NCBI GenBank assembly: GCA_900556055.1
Contig: USNJ01000026.1
Location: 1 to 16,083 of the forward strand
Direction: 5' to 3'
Origin: an uncultured Ruminococcus sp.
Lineage (GTDB): Bacteria; Bacillota; Clostridia; Oscillospirales; Ruminococcaceae
DNA length: 16,083 nucleotides
Both the position numbers and the translations under genes were made by a program. Numbering within the stretch: the first letter of the stretch is position 1; each line of letters opens with the position of its first letter. The notes beneath the pieces are model-generated. The model was not told the origin of the DNA, did no database searches, and saw nothing but the letters and a program-made list of their open reading frames with translations. Below are positions 1-9,430 of the stretch, piece by piece.

Positions 1-6
1 TAGGGG

Positions 7-12
7 TATAAT
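7..12 (+). promoter_or_regulatory. Probable -10 box of the pyrG promoter (-35 lies outside the window)
   Basis: A perfect TATAAT lies at 7-12, so transcription would begin near 18-20 and leave a leader of only about 28 nt before the pyrG start codon. The matching -35 would fall before base 1 and cannot be seen. In Bacillus and relatives pyrG is controlled by a leader terminator; there is no room for such a hairpin here, so that mechanism is unlikely if this is the promoter used. Confidence 0.5.
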
Positions 13-34
13 GATTTGGTATTTATTTTTTTAA

Positions 35-1651
<1,617 letters not shown>

Positions 1652-1656
1652 TAATT

Positions 1657-1690
1657 ATCCGCACGGAATTCGGTTTCGTGCGGATTTTTT
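1657..1690 (+). terminator. Rho-independent terminator of pyrG
   Basis: A 9-bp stem, ATCCGCACG at 1657-1665 pairing with CGTGCGGAT at 1677-1685, can be extended by three weaker pairs to leave a TTCGG loop. A run of six T (1685-1690) follows. It begins 6 nt after the pyrG stop codon. Confidence 0.88.
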
Positions 1691-1703
1691 ATCTTGGAAA
1701 TGA

Positions 1704-1744
1704 AAAAACGGCGCATATCTCATACATGGATATGCGCCGTTTTT
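1704..1744. terminator. Bidirectional terminator between the convergent pyrG and DXS-like genes
   Basis: A perfect 16-bp inverted repeat (1704-1719 with 1729-1744) has a 9-nt loop and is flanked by A5 on the left and T5 on the right, so it can stop transcription from both directions. It lies 17 nt beyond the stop codon of the leftward DXS-like gene and acts as that gene's terminator and as a second stop for pyrG. Confidence 0.88.
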
Positions 1745-1761
1745 ATGAATATCAATAATTA

Positions 1762-3516
1762 TCAGAGTGCGTTTACCGTATCCTCTGCGATCTGTTCGGG
1801 TGTAAGATGATTTGCCTTCAGCACCTTATTTACATCGTATCTGTCGAGGAATTCCTTTTTCAGACCGAAGCAGAGAGTTTTTACGCTGCTGTTTCCGTAG
1901 AAACGTGCGATCTTCTCACCAAATCCGCCGTCGAGAATGCCGTCTTCAAGAGTGATGACAACATCGTGATCGGCTTTCAGGCTTTCAAGCAGCTCACTGT
2001 CAATGCCCGTGATATAGAACGGATTGATGACAGTCGGCTTTACGCCTGTTTTCTTTTCGATAAGCTCAGCCGCCTGAACGCCCATGCCATAGAATGTGCC
2101 GAGTGCGATAACAGCGACCTTTGCGCCCTTTTGTGTGACCTCATATTTGTTCAGCTTCGAGAAATCCTTGGTGCAGGGCTTTCCGTCGGATACAACCCAT
2201 GCGGGGACTCTTACAGCAGTCGGATGCTCGTTCTGCTCTATTGCCCAGTCGATCGCTGCGACATATTCTTCCTTTGTCGTCGGTGCGATATAAACAAGGT
2301 TCGGGATATTTGAGATCATCGGGATATCGAATATTCCGAGATGCGTAACATCGTTCATTCCATAGACCGAAGCTGCAAAAACAGCGATCGCAACAGGGCT
2401 GCTGTTTATGCAGACATCCTGAGAAAGCTGATCGTATGTCCTCTGGATAAATGAGCTGTAAACGCCGTAGAAAGGCTTTCCACCTGCCGCTGCGATGCCT
2501 GATGCCAGAGCAGTGGCGTGTTCCTCGGCAATTCCAACATCGATGAACTGCTTTCCCGCTTCGGCACGCTTGTCGGCAGTAAATCCGAAAACTGTCGGTG
2601 TTGCGGAGGTTATAGCGCAGACCTTGCTGTCCGACCTGATCTTGTTCATCAGAATATCACGGGTGATGGTGCCATAATCCTCGCCGCCGCCGAAATCAAC
2701 GGTGCATTTTCCTGTTTCGGGATCGAACGGCATACTCCAGTGCCACTGCTCCTTGTTCTTTTCGGCGAATGAAAGTCCCTTGCCCTTTTCGGTCACGATG
2801 TGGACAACTACGGGCTTTGCACTGTCCCTGACGCTTTTGAATGCGGATATAAGGGAGGGAATATCATTTCCGTTTCCGACGAAAACATAGTCAAGTCCCA
2901 TAGCCTTGAAGAGGTTGCATTCAGCCTTGCCGTCTGTTTCACGGAGAAGCTTCAGATTTTTATACATACCGCCGTGGTTTTCGGCGATGGACATATCGTT
3001 GTCGTTGATGACGATGATAAGGTTGGTCGTCTGCTCGCCTGCAAAGTCCAGTCCCTCAAGTGCCTCGCCGCCGCTCAGAGAACCGTCGCCTACAACTGCG
3101 ATTATATTTTCGCTGCCGCCCTTGAGATCCCTCGCCTTAGCAAGTCCGCAGGCAAGGCTCAGCGCAGTAGATGTGTGTCCGACAGTAAAGAAATCATGCT
3201 CGCTTTCCGAAGGCTCCGTATATCCCGAAACATCGTCGAAATGCTCTTCGTAAAGGAAAGCGTCCTTTCTGCCTGTCAGCATCTTGTGGCAGTAGCTCTG
3301 ATGAGATACATCATATACGATCTTATCAACAGGGGAATTGAAAACATAGTGGAGTGCGATCGTAGCTTCTACCATGCCCAGGTTAGGTCCGCAGTGACCG
3401 CCGTGAATGCTGAGCTTGTGGATAAGTGCTTTTCTCATGTCCTCCGCAAGCACTGTAAGCTCGCTGTTATCAAGCTTTTTCACATCAGCGGGGGAGTTTA
3501 TTTTTTCAAGTATCAT
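1762..3516 (-). CDS. DXS-family thiamine-diphosphate enzyme (1-deoxy-D-xylulose-5-phosphate synthase-like)
   Basis: The 584-residue protein aligns along its whole length with 1-deoxy-D-xylulose-5-phosphate synthase, which condenses pyruvate with glyceraldehyde 3-phosphate at the head of the MEP isoprenoid and thiamine/pyridoxal routes. It is somewhat shorter than the usual ~620. The thiamine-diphosphate motif is present (GDG at 143-145, NDND at 171-174), as is the catalytic Glu331 in DVGIAEEH (E. coli Glu370). An ungapped alignment from QRTYDQ onward keeps Arg359 (E. coli Arg398) and His392 (His431). The two arginines that bind the substrate phosphate in E. coli, Arg420 and Arg478, are Ala381 and Ala439, and Asp427 is Asn388. 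The usual SHQSY and HCGPNLG segments also differ from GHQAY and HLGSSLG. I infer a paralogue with a changed acceptor substrate, so dxs is not assigned. The start is supported by AAAGGA nine bases upstream. It has its own promoter and terminator. Confidence 0.85.
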   Translation of the reverse strand: MILEKINSPADVKKLDNSELTVLAEDMRKALIHKLSIHGGHCGPNLGMVEATIALHYVFNSPVDKIVYDVSHQSYCHKMLTGRKDAFLYEEHFDDVSGYTEPSESEHDFFTVGHTSTALSLACGLAKARDLKGGSENIIAVVGDGSLSGGEALEGLDFAGEQTTNLIIVINDNDMSIAENHGGMYKNLKLLRETDGKAECNLFKAMGLDYVFVGNGNDIPSLISAFKSVRDSAKPVVVHIVTEKGKGLSFAEKNKEQWHWSMPFDPETGKCTVDFGGGEDYGTITRDILMNKIRSDSKVCAITSATPTVFGFTADKRAEAGKQFIDVGIAEEHATALASGIAAAGGKPFYGVYSSFIQRTYDQLSQDVCINSSPVAIAVFAASVYGMNDVTHLGIFDIPMISNIPNLVYIAPTTKEEYVAAIDWAIEQNEHPTAVRVPAWVVSDGKPCTKDFSKLNKYEVTQKGAKVAVIALGTFYGMGVQAAELIEKKTGVKPTVINPFYITGIDSELLESLKADHDVVITLEDGILDGGFGEKIARFYGNSSVKTLCFGLKKEFLDRYDVNKVLKANHLTPEQIAEDTVNAL

Positions 3517-3564
3517 TTCTTCATATCCTTTCCGCAGGAAAACGCTCCTGTCTTTTATGCTTAT

Positions 3565-3595
3565 ATTATAAAGTATAAAGCTGACTTTATGTCAA
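3565..3595 (-). promoter_or_regulatory. Sigma-A-type promoter of the DXS-like gene
   Basis: Read on the minus strand, a perfect TTGACA (plus-strand 3590-3595) is followed by a perfect TATAAT (plus-strand 3565-3570). The 19-bp gap is longer than the ideal 17; a TTTATA two bases earlier gives 17. Transcription would start near 3558, about 40 nt before the start codon. No hairpin terminator was seen between this promoter and the phosphatase gene upstream, so read-through from the mre operon is possible. Confidence 0.65.
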
Positions 3596-3629
3596 GTGAT
3601 ATTGAAAATTTTTACATAATACAAAAATA

Positions 3630-4427
3630 TTATTCATTATTCATGCTGAAAAAATCGCGGATAACTTTCGTAACTCCGAAATTATCATTAGTGTCCGCCT
3701 TATATCGTGCGATGCCAAACATATCGGGGTGAGCATTCGCCATTGCATAGCTGTAAAAGGCATTTTTCAGCAGCTCGCTGTCGTTGAAGTAGTCGCCGAA
3801 CGCCATTGTTTCCTCGTATGATATGCCGAGGCGGGACTGTATCTCCTTCAGCGCAGCCCCCTTGTTTATGCCTCTGTTCATAATATCCATCCACATAGGA
3901 CCGGATGCTGCGAGTGAAAGCGTGCCGCCGAACACTCCGGACAGGACGGGCAGCGAATTATTGATAGGATTATGCGCATCGCAGACAGCGATCTTGAAAA
4001 CATCGTCATTTACTTTCAGAAGGTCATCGACCTGCGAGAAGTTCATATAAAATCGGCTGATCTCCTCGTAAAGTCCCGGGATACAGCTGTCGAAATATGT
4101 GCCGTTCATTGCGCAGAGGACAGGAGTAACGCTGTCAAGCTTTCGGCATTCCGAAATTATTCTTGTGACTGTTTCTCTCGGGATAATGCTCACCTTGTCG
4201 AGCTTTCCGCCGATCATGATGTAAGCCCCGTTGTCGCAGATGAATTCCATGCGGTCAATATGGTTCGGGAATGTCATTTTCAGTGCTGAATAGGAACGTC
4301 CGCTTGCGATAACAAAGCGGACGTTTTTGCTTTCCAGCATATCAAGCGTATCGTCGAAGTCGGGAGGAAGCTTCTTTTCAGATGTCAGGAGCGTTCCGTC
4401 CATGTCGGTTGCAATAAGCTTTATCAT
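3630..4427 (-). CDS. Cof-type HAD-superfamily phosphatase
   Basis: A 265-residue cytosolic HAD hydrolase of the Cof/YkrA/YwtE type, a family that removes phosphate from sugar phosphates, nucleotides or cofactors. Motif I is DMDGT (8-12) with the nucleophile Asp8 and acid/base Asp10. Motif II is the Ser of ASGRS (41-45), motif III is Lys189 in NKGAAL, and motif IV is GDYFND (211-216). The roughly 100-180 insert matches a C2B cap, which sets substrate choice, so the substrate cannot be named. It is the last gene of the mre/pbp cluster: its ribosome binding site (AAAGGAAGG) lies directly at the PBP stop codon, 15 nt before the ATG, which implies co-transcription. All catalytic residues are present. 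Confidence 0.9.
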   Translation of the reverse strand: MIKLIATDMDGTLLTSEKKLPPDFDDTLDMLESKNVRFVIASGRSYSALKMTFPNHIDRMEFICDNGAYIMIGGKLDKVSIIPRETVTRIISECRKLDSVTPVLCAMNGTYFDSCIPGLYEEISRFYMNFSQVDDLLKVNDDVFKIAVCDAHNPINNSLPVLSGVFGGTLSLAASGPMWMDIMNRGINKGAALKEIQSRLGISYEETMAFGDYFNDSELLKNAFYSYAMANAHPDMFGIARYKADTNDNFGVTKVIRDFFSMNNE

Positions 4428-4442
4428 GGTTTTTCCTTCCTT

Positions 4443-6617
4443 TTATTCAGAGGTTTCGGCTGCCGATGTTTCGGGGACGGTCGTTTCGGCAGCAGTTTCG
4501 GGCGCAGATGTTTCCGTGGCTGTCACCGTATCGGAGAGGGTCTGCTCGGGAGGTGCGGTCGTTTCTGTCGGTGCTGTTGTAACGATCTCATCTGCGGAGA
4601 TGGGAGTTCCGTCGCCCGTGCCGAAGTAAACGTCGATTATCGAGCGGACCATATATTTAGCGTATTCGCCCTCCTCGACATAGCAGGCAAATGCGATCTC
4701 GGGATCGTCTGCGGGAGCAAATCCGATAACTGCTGAGCTGCTTATGTCGGCAGTTTTCTGCGGCGAACCCGTCTTGATAGCGACTTCAAAGGGGAGAGTA
4801 GTCAGCGAAACATCAAACGGGACCTTGGAATTGTGTGCTTTGACGGTCGCAGCGGCTTTTATCATGCCCTGAGTGATAACATCGAATGTTGTGCCGGTGT
4901 TGTCGGGGACAACTGCGGCTATCTTCGGTTCTGTCTTTTTTACGGTTTCTTCCATATTATAGGTGTGAATGCTGTCAACAAGATACGGCTGATAGCGCAC
5001 GCCCTTATTTGCGATAGTCATAGCCTGACAAGCCATCTGGATCGGCGTGATGTTCGTTTCCGACTGACCGATAGCCGCCTGGATAACATTACCCGTGTTC
5101 CATTCCCAGCCGTATTTGTCGAAAACAGCAGGGGACGCAACATAGCCTTTTGCGCCGCCTATCTCAAGTCCTGTTTCTTCGCCGAGACCGAACATTGCCG
5201 CATATCTCGCAAGTGTGTCAATGCCGACACGTCTGCCGACATCATAGAAAAAGATGTTGCAGGATTTTTCGAGCGCAGTAACAACGTTGATGTTTCCGTG
5301 CCATCCCAGGCATCCGGGAGGCGGGTTCCAGTCGGGATAATAGGTGTATTTGTGTCCGCAGAAAACGGTCGAGCTTGCGTCGATTATGCCCTCGTTCAGA
5401 CCTGCGCAGGCGGTTATTGTCTTGAATGTTGAGCCGGGACGGTAAAGACCGTTTATCGCACGGTTTGTAAGCGGAGAATTTTCACGGCTGACTACACTTT
5501 CGTAGTTCGTGATATAGTCGTTGATATCATAAGTCGGATAGGTAGCCATTCCGAGGACAGCACCCGTTTTCACATCGACAACGACAAGCGCACCCGCATT
5601 GGCTGTTTTGCCCTTTGCATCGGCTTCCGTCTGGTTTCGGAGATAGAGAATGTGCCGTTCGAGGATAGCCTGCATCTGACGCTGAAAATCCGAATCTACC
5701 GTAAGCTGAACTGTGTTTCCGGGGATAGCTTCTTCAGTTATCGTATCGGAAATGACCTTGCCGTCCATCATTTCCAGCTGGCGCGTGCCGTCTGTTCCGC
5801 GGAGATACTGTTCCATAGCCTTTTCAATGCCGCTTTTTCCAAGCACGGAATTCAGACCGTAGCCCTTGTCCTTCAGCTCGGCGTATTCTTCGGCATCAAT
5901 TGCGCCGACAGTGCCGATAGCGTGCGGCAGAACATCTCCGACCTCATAGGTGCGCACAGCGTCCTCCACCACATCTACACCGGGAAGATCGTAGGTAAGC
6001 TCCTTGATCTTTATTACCGTGTCCATAAGCACGTCCTCGGCGAGGGTATAGCGGTTGGAAACGGAAAATCCCTTCTGTTCCATTTCGTAGCGTATTCCCG
6101 CAATAAGACGGGCTTCTTCCACATTGTAATCCAAGGAAATGCCGTATCTGTCGATCATCTCCATTATGCAGTCCTCAGCGGTCGCATAGTTCTGGAGATT
6201 GAGATTTTTGAGCATTTTGGAGACAGCGGTTTCCTGGGAGGGAAGAAAAACGAAGGGAGATTCCGAGCTTATAGGCAGATTATCCGTCCAGTTTTCGCCG
6301 TCTCTTCTGAGCAGGGTTATGACTTTGTGGATAATGCGGTTCTGCTCATCGTTATCCGACGGAAAAAAAGCCTTTTCGAGGACGATATTGAAACCGACCT
6401 TGTTTTTGACGATAAGATTTCCCGAGGAATCGACGATCTCGCCCCTTGCCGCACTTATGACCTGATTGCCGTAGGAACTGGTCTTTGACTGATTAAGATA
6501 GTCCTCGCCCATAACGATCTGCAGCTTCATGAGTCTTATCGCACACAGCGCCATGGCTATAAGCGTTATGACGATGAACAGCCAGCCTCTTATGGTTTCG
6601 ATTATCTTTTTGAACAT
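4443..6617 (-). CDS. Penicillin-binding protein 2-type D,D-transpeptidase
   Basis: A class B penicillin-binding protein of 724 residues that cross-links peptidoglycan; in this context it is the elongasome enzyme that works with a RodA-type glycosyltransferase. One N-terminal transmembrane anchor (about 12-31) is followed by a dimerisation/pedestal region (about 50-300) and the transpeptidase domain. The three active-site motifs are intact: STFK (Ser396, Lys399), SCN (452-454) and KTGS (615-618). After about residue 678 comes a 45-residue tail made almost only of Thr, Glu, Ala, Pro and Ser, predicted to be disordered and outside the membrane. The ATG at 6617 is set by AAAGGAG with a 7-nt gap. 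It lies 31 nt after the thioesterase gene and 15 nt before the phosphatase gene. MrdA/PbpA is the closest role; the name is left out because several class B PBPs could fit. Confidence 0.92.
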   Translation of the reverse strand: MFKKIIETIRGWLFIVITLIAMALCAIRLMKLQIVMGEDYLNQSKTSSYGNQVISAARGEIVDSSGNLIVKNKVGFNIVLEKAFFPSDNDEQNRIIHKVITLLRRDGENWTDNLPISSESPFVFLPSQETAVSKMLKNLNLQNYATAEDCIMEMIDRYGISLDYNVEEARLIAGIRYEMEQKGFSVSNRYTLAEDVLMDTVIKIKELTYDLPGVDVVEDAVRTYEVGDVLPHAIGTVGAIDAEEYAELKDKGYGLNSVLGKSGIEKAMEQYLRGTDGTRQLEMMDGKVISDTITEEAIPGNTVQLTVDSDFQRQMQAILERHILYLRNQTEADAKGKTANAGALVVVDVKTGAVLGMATYPTYDINDYITNYESVVSRENSPLTNRAINGLYRPGSTFKTITACAGLNEGIIDASSTVFCGHKYTYYPDWNPPPGCLGWHGNINVVTALEKSCNIFFYDVGRRVGIDTLARYAAMFGLGEETGLEIGGAKGYVASPAVFDKYGWEWNTGNVIQAAIGQSETNITPIQMACQAMTIANKGVRYQPYLVDSIHTYNMEETVKKTEPKIAAVVPDNTGTTFDVITQGMIKAAATVKAHNSKVPFDVSLTTLPFEVAIKTGSPQKTADISSSAVIGFAPADDPEIAFACYVEEGEYAKYMVRSIIDVYFGTGDGTPISADEIVTTAPTETTAPPEQTLSDTVTATETSAPETAAETTVPETSAAETSE

Positions 6618-6648
6618 AAGGCGGCTCCTTTCGTATTATTTTTATGTA

Positions 6649-7041
6649 TTATGCAACGTGATATCCCGTTATCGAAACGGCGGCGCAGATCTTTCCGCCC
6701 TCGTCCTTTACATCGACACGGTAATAGCAGGTAGTTCTGCCGTCTCTGACGCACGCTGCTTCTGCGATGAGCTTATCTCCCTTGGGCTGACCGAAAAAGG
6801 ATATCTCGGAGGTCAGCGAAACGGTTGTCATTGCCTGATTGTTGGTAGCTGCCGCAAAGGCAAAATCAGCGACAGTGAAATAGACCGCACCCATAACGGC
6901 GCCCATTGCGTTCTTGTGGCGGTCGGTCAGGGTAAGGCTGCACTTTGCATATTTTTCGCCTATTTCCTCGATATATGCGCCGTTTTCGGTCGCAAATCTG
7001 TCGTTTTTGAATATTTCCCTTACTTCTTCAATTGTTTTCAT
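6649..7041 (-). CDS. PaaI-family hotdog-fold thioesterase
   Basis: A 130-residue single-domain hotdog protein, a family that hydrolyses acyl-CoA or aryl-CoA thioesters. The signature segment is HKNAMGAVMGAVYFTVAD (42-59), matching the PaaI pattern H-x-N-x-x-G-x-x-H-G-G...AD. Asp59 matches the catalytic Asp of PaaI, but the usual His-Gly-Gly is Met50-Gly-Ala here, so activity or substrate may differ. The start overlaps the 3' end of the upstream TPR-like gene by 14 nt, with AAGGAG inside that gene, which points to translational coupling. Its link to wall synthesis is unknown; acyl-CoA housekeeping or an unrelated passenger role are both possible. Confidence 0.85.
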   Translation of the reverse strand: MKTIEEVREIFKNDRFATENGAYIEEIGEKYAKCSLTLTDRHKNAMGAVMGAVYFTVADFAFAAATNNQAMTTVSLTSEISFFGQPKGDKLIAEAACVRDGRTTCYYRVDVKDEGGKICAAVSITGYHVA

Positions 7042-7894
7042 GGCTATAGGTTTCTCCTTTGCTTTCGGTGTTTTTCAGCCTTTCGATATTCTTTTCGGCT
7101 GATTCTCTGACCATTTTTATATCTGTATTGTCATATACCATCTGATAATATTCAAGTGCTTTTGCATTGTCCGACATTTTCTCGCAGATGCGTGCTTTCT
7201 GATCCCAGATCTGTATCAGGGACAGCTTATCTGCATTTTTCTCGGCTGACGAGAGTATCTCCATTGCACGGCTGATATCTGTGTGTGCTTCTTCATGCTT
7301 CGCAATAGCGATCGCACACTTCGGTATCTGCTCCGCAAATTCAAGTAAATACGGTTCGCCTGCATGATAAGCAGCTTCGGCTTTTTCGGTTTCTTCCGCT
7401 GCGCAGCGGATAAAATACAGCTGTGTATAAATTTCAGCGAGACATACTCTCGATGCTGTTCCGTTATTTGGTGATGGAAATGCGCTTTCGTCAAGCCTGT
7501 CGGCAGTCTGTGACGCCTTTTCCTTCATGCCGATCGTAAGATAAAGCGCAGAGAGCGTCAGTATGATATCATTTTTTTCCGATCTGCTTTCTGCGAGATC
7601 CAGCATTTTCTCCAGCTCATCGGCGGCTTCGGGACATGCGCCCTTTTCGCTGATTATCTGCTCGTATCTTTTATATTTGTTTTTATTTTTCCTGATAGTT
7701 TTCGCCAATCCGACAAAGTAAAATATCGCAGACAGGATAATGCATATCGGTATCAGGAGCAGTATGCCGATGATGAGCAGTCGGAACTGACCCGAAAACA
7801 CGCAGATCACAAACCACAGCGGACATAAGAAAATGAAAAATATGAATGCCCATAACCCGACAGCTTCAAGTCTTGATCTCATATTTAGCTTCAT
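7028..7894 (-). CDS. Two-helix membrane protein with a TPR-like helical tail, function unknown
   Basis: I do not recognise a named family. The 288-residue protein begins with two hydrophobic segments (about 12-33 and 39-63) joined by a short loop, followed by a basic stretch (KTIRKNKNKYKR, 65-76). The rest, about 80-280, is a series of amphipathic helices of 30-40 residues resembling TPR or SEL1-type solenoids, e.g. NAKALEYYQMVYDN near 245-260. If the basic segment is inside, the helical domain faces the cytoplasm and could bind a partner. The start (MKLNM) follows GGAGGGA at a good distance. It lies 70 nt after mreD and overlaps the thioesterase gene, so it is probably part of the mre operon; an elongasome-associated adaptor is a guess from context only. 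Confidence 0.7.
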   Translation of the reverse strand: MKLNMRSRLEAVGLWAFIFFIFLCPLWFVICVFSGQFRLLIIGILLLIPICIILSAIFYFVGLAKTIRKNKNKYKRYEQIISEKGACPEAADELEKMLDLAESRSEKNDIILTLSALYLTIGMKEKASQTADRLDESAFPSPNNGTASRVCLAEIYTQLYFIRCAAEETEKAEAAYHAGEPYLLEFAEQIPKCAIAIAKHEEAHTDISRAMEILSSAEKNADKLSLIQIWDQKARICEKMSDNAKALEYYQMVYDNTDIKMVRESAEKNIERLKNTESKGETYSHENN

Positions 7895-7964
7895 AAAAAG
7901 TCCCTCCGTGAAGTATTTGTGTTATGTCATTTTTTGGCAATCTATGTCCGATGCTTGGAACAGA

Positions 7965-8531
7965 TCATTCCCTGACAATATCCTCGGATTTTTCCTCGAT
8001 GTAAGTTTCCTCGATAGGTCCGAACCGTTTGAATATCCATTTTATTATAAGGTAAACGGGTAACGTCCATATGAGCGTCATCAGCATCTGGGGCATGAAA
8101 ATGTGCAGCCATATCAGCCCCTCGTCGGGGTAGTTCCATATCCCGTAGAAAAACAGGAAGTCAAGCCCCGCTTGGATCGGTATGAACACGGCATTCAGCA
8201 GGAGTATATTCATGATATTCTGCCTGAGAATGTACAGGAACATGAGCGAGATCAGCACAGCAGCTGCGGCAAATATTATCGCATTGAAGCCGAAAAGCTT
8301 GTCGAATGCGGAATCGGTCATCATTCCGCAGAAAAGTCCCCACAGACCTGCCGTGAAAGGCTCTGTTTTGGATGCGACCGCAACAGTCATCGGAATGTAA
8401 ATAAGGGGCAGCGGAATTGAGTGCTGCCCCGTTGTCATATAGATGTAGAAAATACCCGCAAGCAGCATGGAGAGCACCCATTTTATAACAGTGCGTACAC
8501 TTTCAAGCTGCCTTTTTTTCTGATTATTCAT
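7965..8531 (-). CDS. mreD: Rod shape-determining protein MreD
   Basis: A 188-residue integral membrane protein with about five hydrophobic segments starting near residues 16, 38, 58, 85 and 140, and short charged ends. The segment GLWGLFCGMMTDSAFDKLFGFNA (split here as GLFCGMMTD and LFGFNA, about 64-83) matches the conserved MreD pattern around the second to third helix. MreD joins MreC and MreB to the PBP2/RodA complex for lateral wall growth. Its ATG overlaps the mreC stop by 8 nt, a typical coupled arrangement. MreD is poorly conserved in sequence, so the assignment rests on topology plus position directly after mreC. Confidence 0.88.
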   Translation of the reverse strand: MNNQKKRQLESVRTVIKWVLSMLLAGIFYIYMTTGQHSIPLPLIYIPMTVAVASKTEPFTAGLWGLFCGMMTDSAFDKLFGFNAIIFAAAAVLISLMFLYILRQNIMNILLLNAVFIPIQAGLDFLFFYGIWNYPDEGLIWLHIFMPQMLMTLIWTLPVYLIIKWIFKRFGPIEETYIEEKSEDIVRE

Positions 8532-9378
8532 AGCCTTCTCCCTGTCCGTTGAAGCTTGTGATAACGAAAACGTTGACCGTTTCTCCCGGTGCGACTACGG
8601 GACGGACTATTGCATACTTAGACAGTCCGCTTTCCTCCATTTCGACCTCCTCGACCGTTCCGACGAGCTGGTCAATGGGGAAGATACCGCTGTTTCCCGA
8701 GGTCACAACGAGGTCGCCGACCTTCATGTCGCTGTTTTTGTCGATGTAGGACATTCTGCACAGTCCCTTTTCCGCAAGCTCATAGCTGCCTTCGAGAACG
8801 CCTGTATCCTTCGTTCTTACGCACATTACGCCTACGGGATTTTCAGGTGAGAATATCGTTCTTACCCTTGAATTGCGGGGGGATACCTCGCTGCATATGC
8901 CGACAAGACCGACCGATGTTACGACAGGATCGTTCGGTGCGATGCCGTCATCTGAGCCTTTGTCTATCGTGAATGCTCCATAGGGATCGTTGGTCGTTCT
9001 TGCGATTATCGAGCATGGTGAAGAGAAAACATAGTCGGGATATTTCTCTTTCAGCTCCAGCATCTTGCGGAATTCCTCGTTTTCACGCTTTATGTTGTCA
9101 TAGTCGATAAGCTCGTTGTAGCACTTGCCGAGTTCCTCTTTGAGCTTCTGATTTTCACGGTAATATCTGTCCGCATTGACAACGGAATCAAGCGAGGAAG
9201 TCACGCTTTCCGATATCGACTCGGAAAGCCGCTGGAGAGGCGCAAACATCGTCCCGAAGAATGATGAGCTGCCGCTTGAATAGCCGCCTCTTGTGACAGT
9301 GTAGATTGTAACTCCCACTATCAGGGCGCATAAGCAGAGCAGCACCTTGAAACGGAAGCTTTTGAAGAAATCGCCCAC
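8524..9378 (-). CDS. mreC: Rod shape-determining protein MreC
   Basis: MreC links cytoplasmic MreB filaments to the periplasmic or extracellular PBP2 activity. The protein has an N-terminal membrane helix (about 11-28), a coiled coil (about 68-112, rich in Glu/Lys with heptad spacing) and the double beta-barrel domain with GAFTIDKGSDDGI (135-147), GLVG (157-160) and VGDLVVTSG (220-228). Start choice: the ATG at 9387 has GGAGG touching it with no gap, which does not fit initiation, whereas the in-frame GTG at 9378 lies 9 nt after GGAGG. I prefer GTG, giving 284 residues; the ATG would add only MNA. The stop overlaps mreD, and mreB lies about 50 nt upstream. Confidence 0.92.
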   Translation of the reverse strand: MGDFFKSFRFKVLLCLCALIVGVTIYTVTRGGYSSGSSSFFGTMFAPLQRLSESISESVTSSLDSVVNADRYYRENQKLKEELGKCYNELIDYDNIKRENEEFRKMLELKEKYPDYVFSSPCSIIARTTNDPYGAFTIDKGSDDGIAPNDPVVTSVGLVGICSEVSPRNSRVRTIFSPENPVGVMCVRTKDTGVLEGSYELAEKGLCRMSYIDKNSDMKVGDLVVTSGNSGIFPIDQLVGTVEEVEMEESGLSKYAIVRPVVAPGETVNVFVITSFNGQGEGYE

Positions 9379-9430
9379 GGCATTCATCCTCCGTTCTTTA
9401 GGAAAATCAGGGCGTCAACGGCGGTTATTA

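Noticed and set aside
2800..3732. A 310-codon open frame on the plus strand, opposite the DXS-like gene
   Set aside because: It is a mirror of the codon pattern of the real gene, has no ribosome binding site, runs through the DXS-like promoter and resembles no family. Similar long opposite frames at 5652-6488 and 9441-10316 were rejected for the same reason.
7895..7964. Internal promoter in the gap between mreD and the TPR-like gene
   Set aside because: TTGCCA and AATACT are 17 bp apart on the minus strand, but transcription would start inside the ribosome binding site of the next gene.
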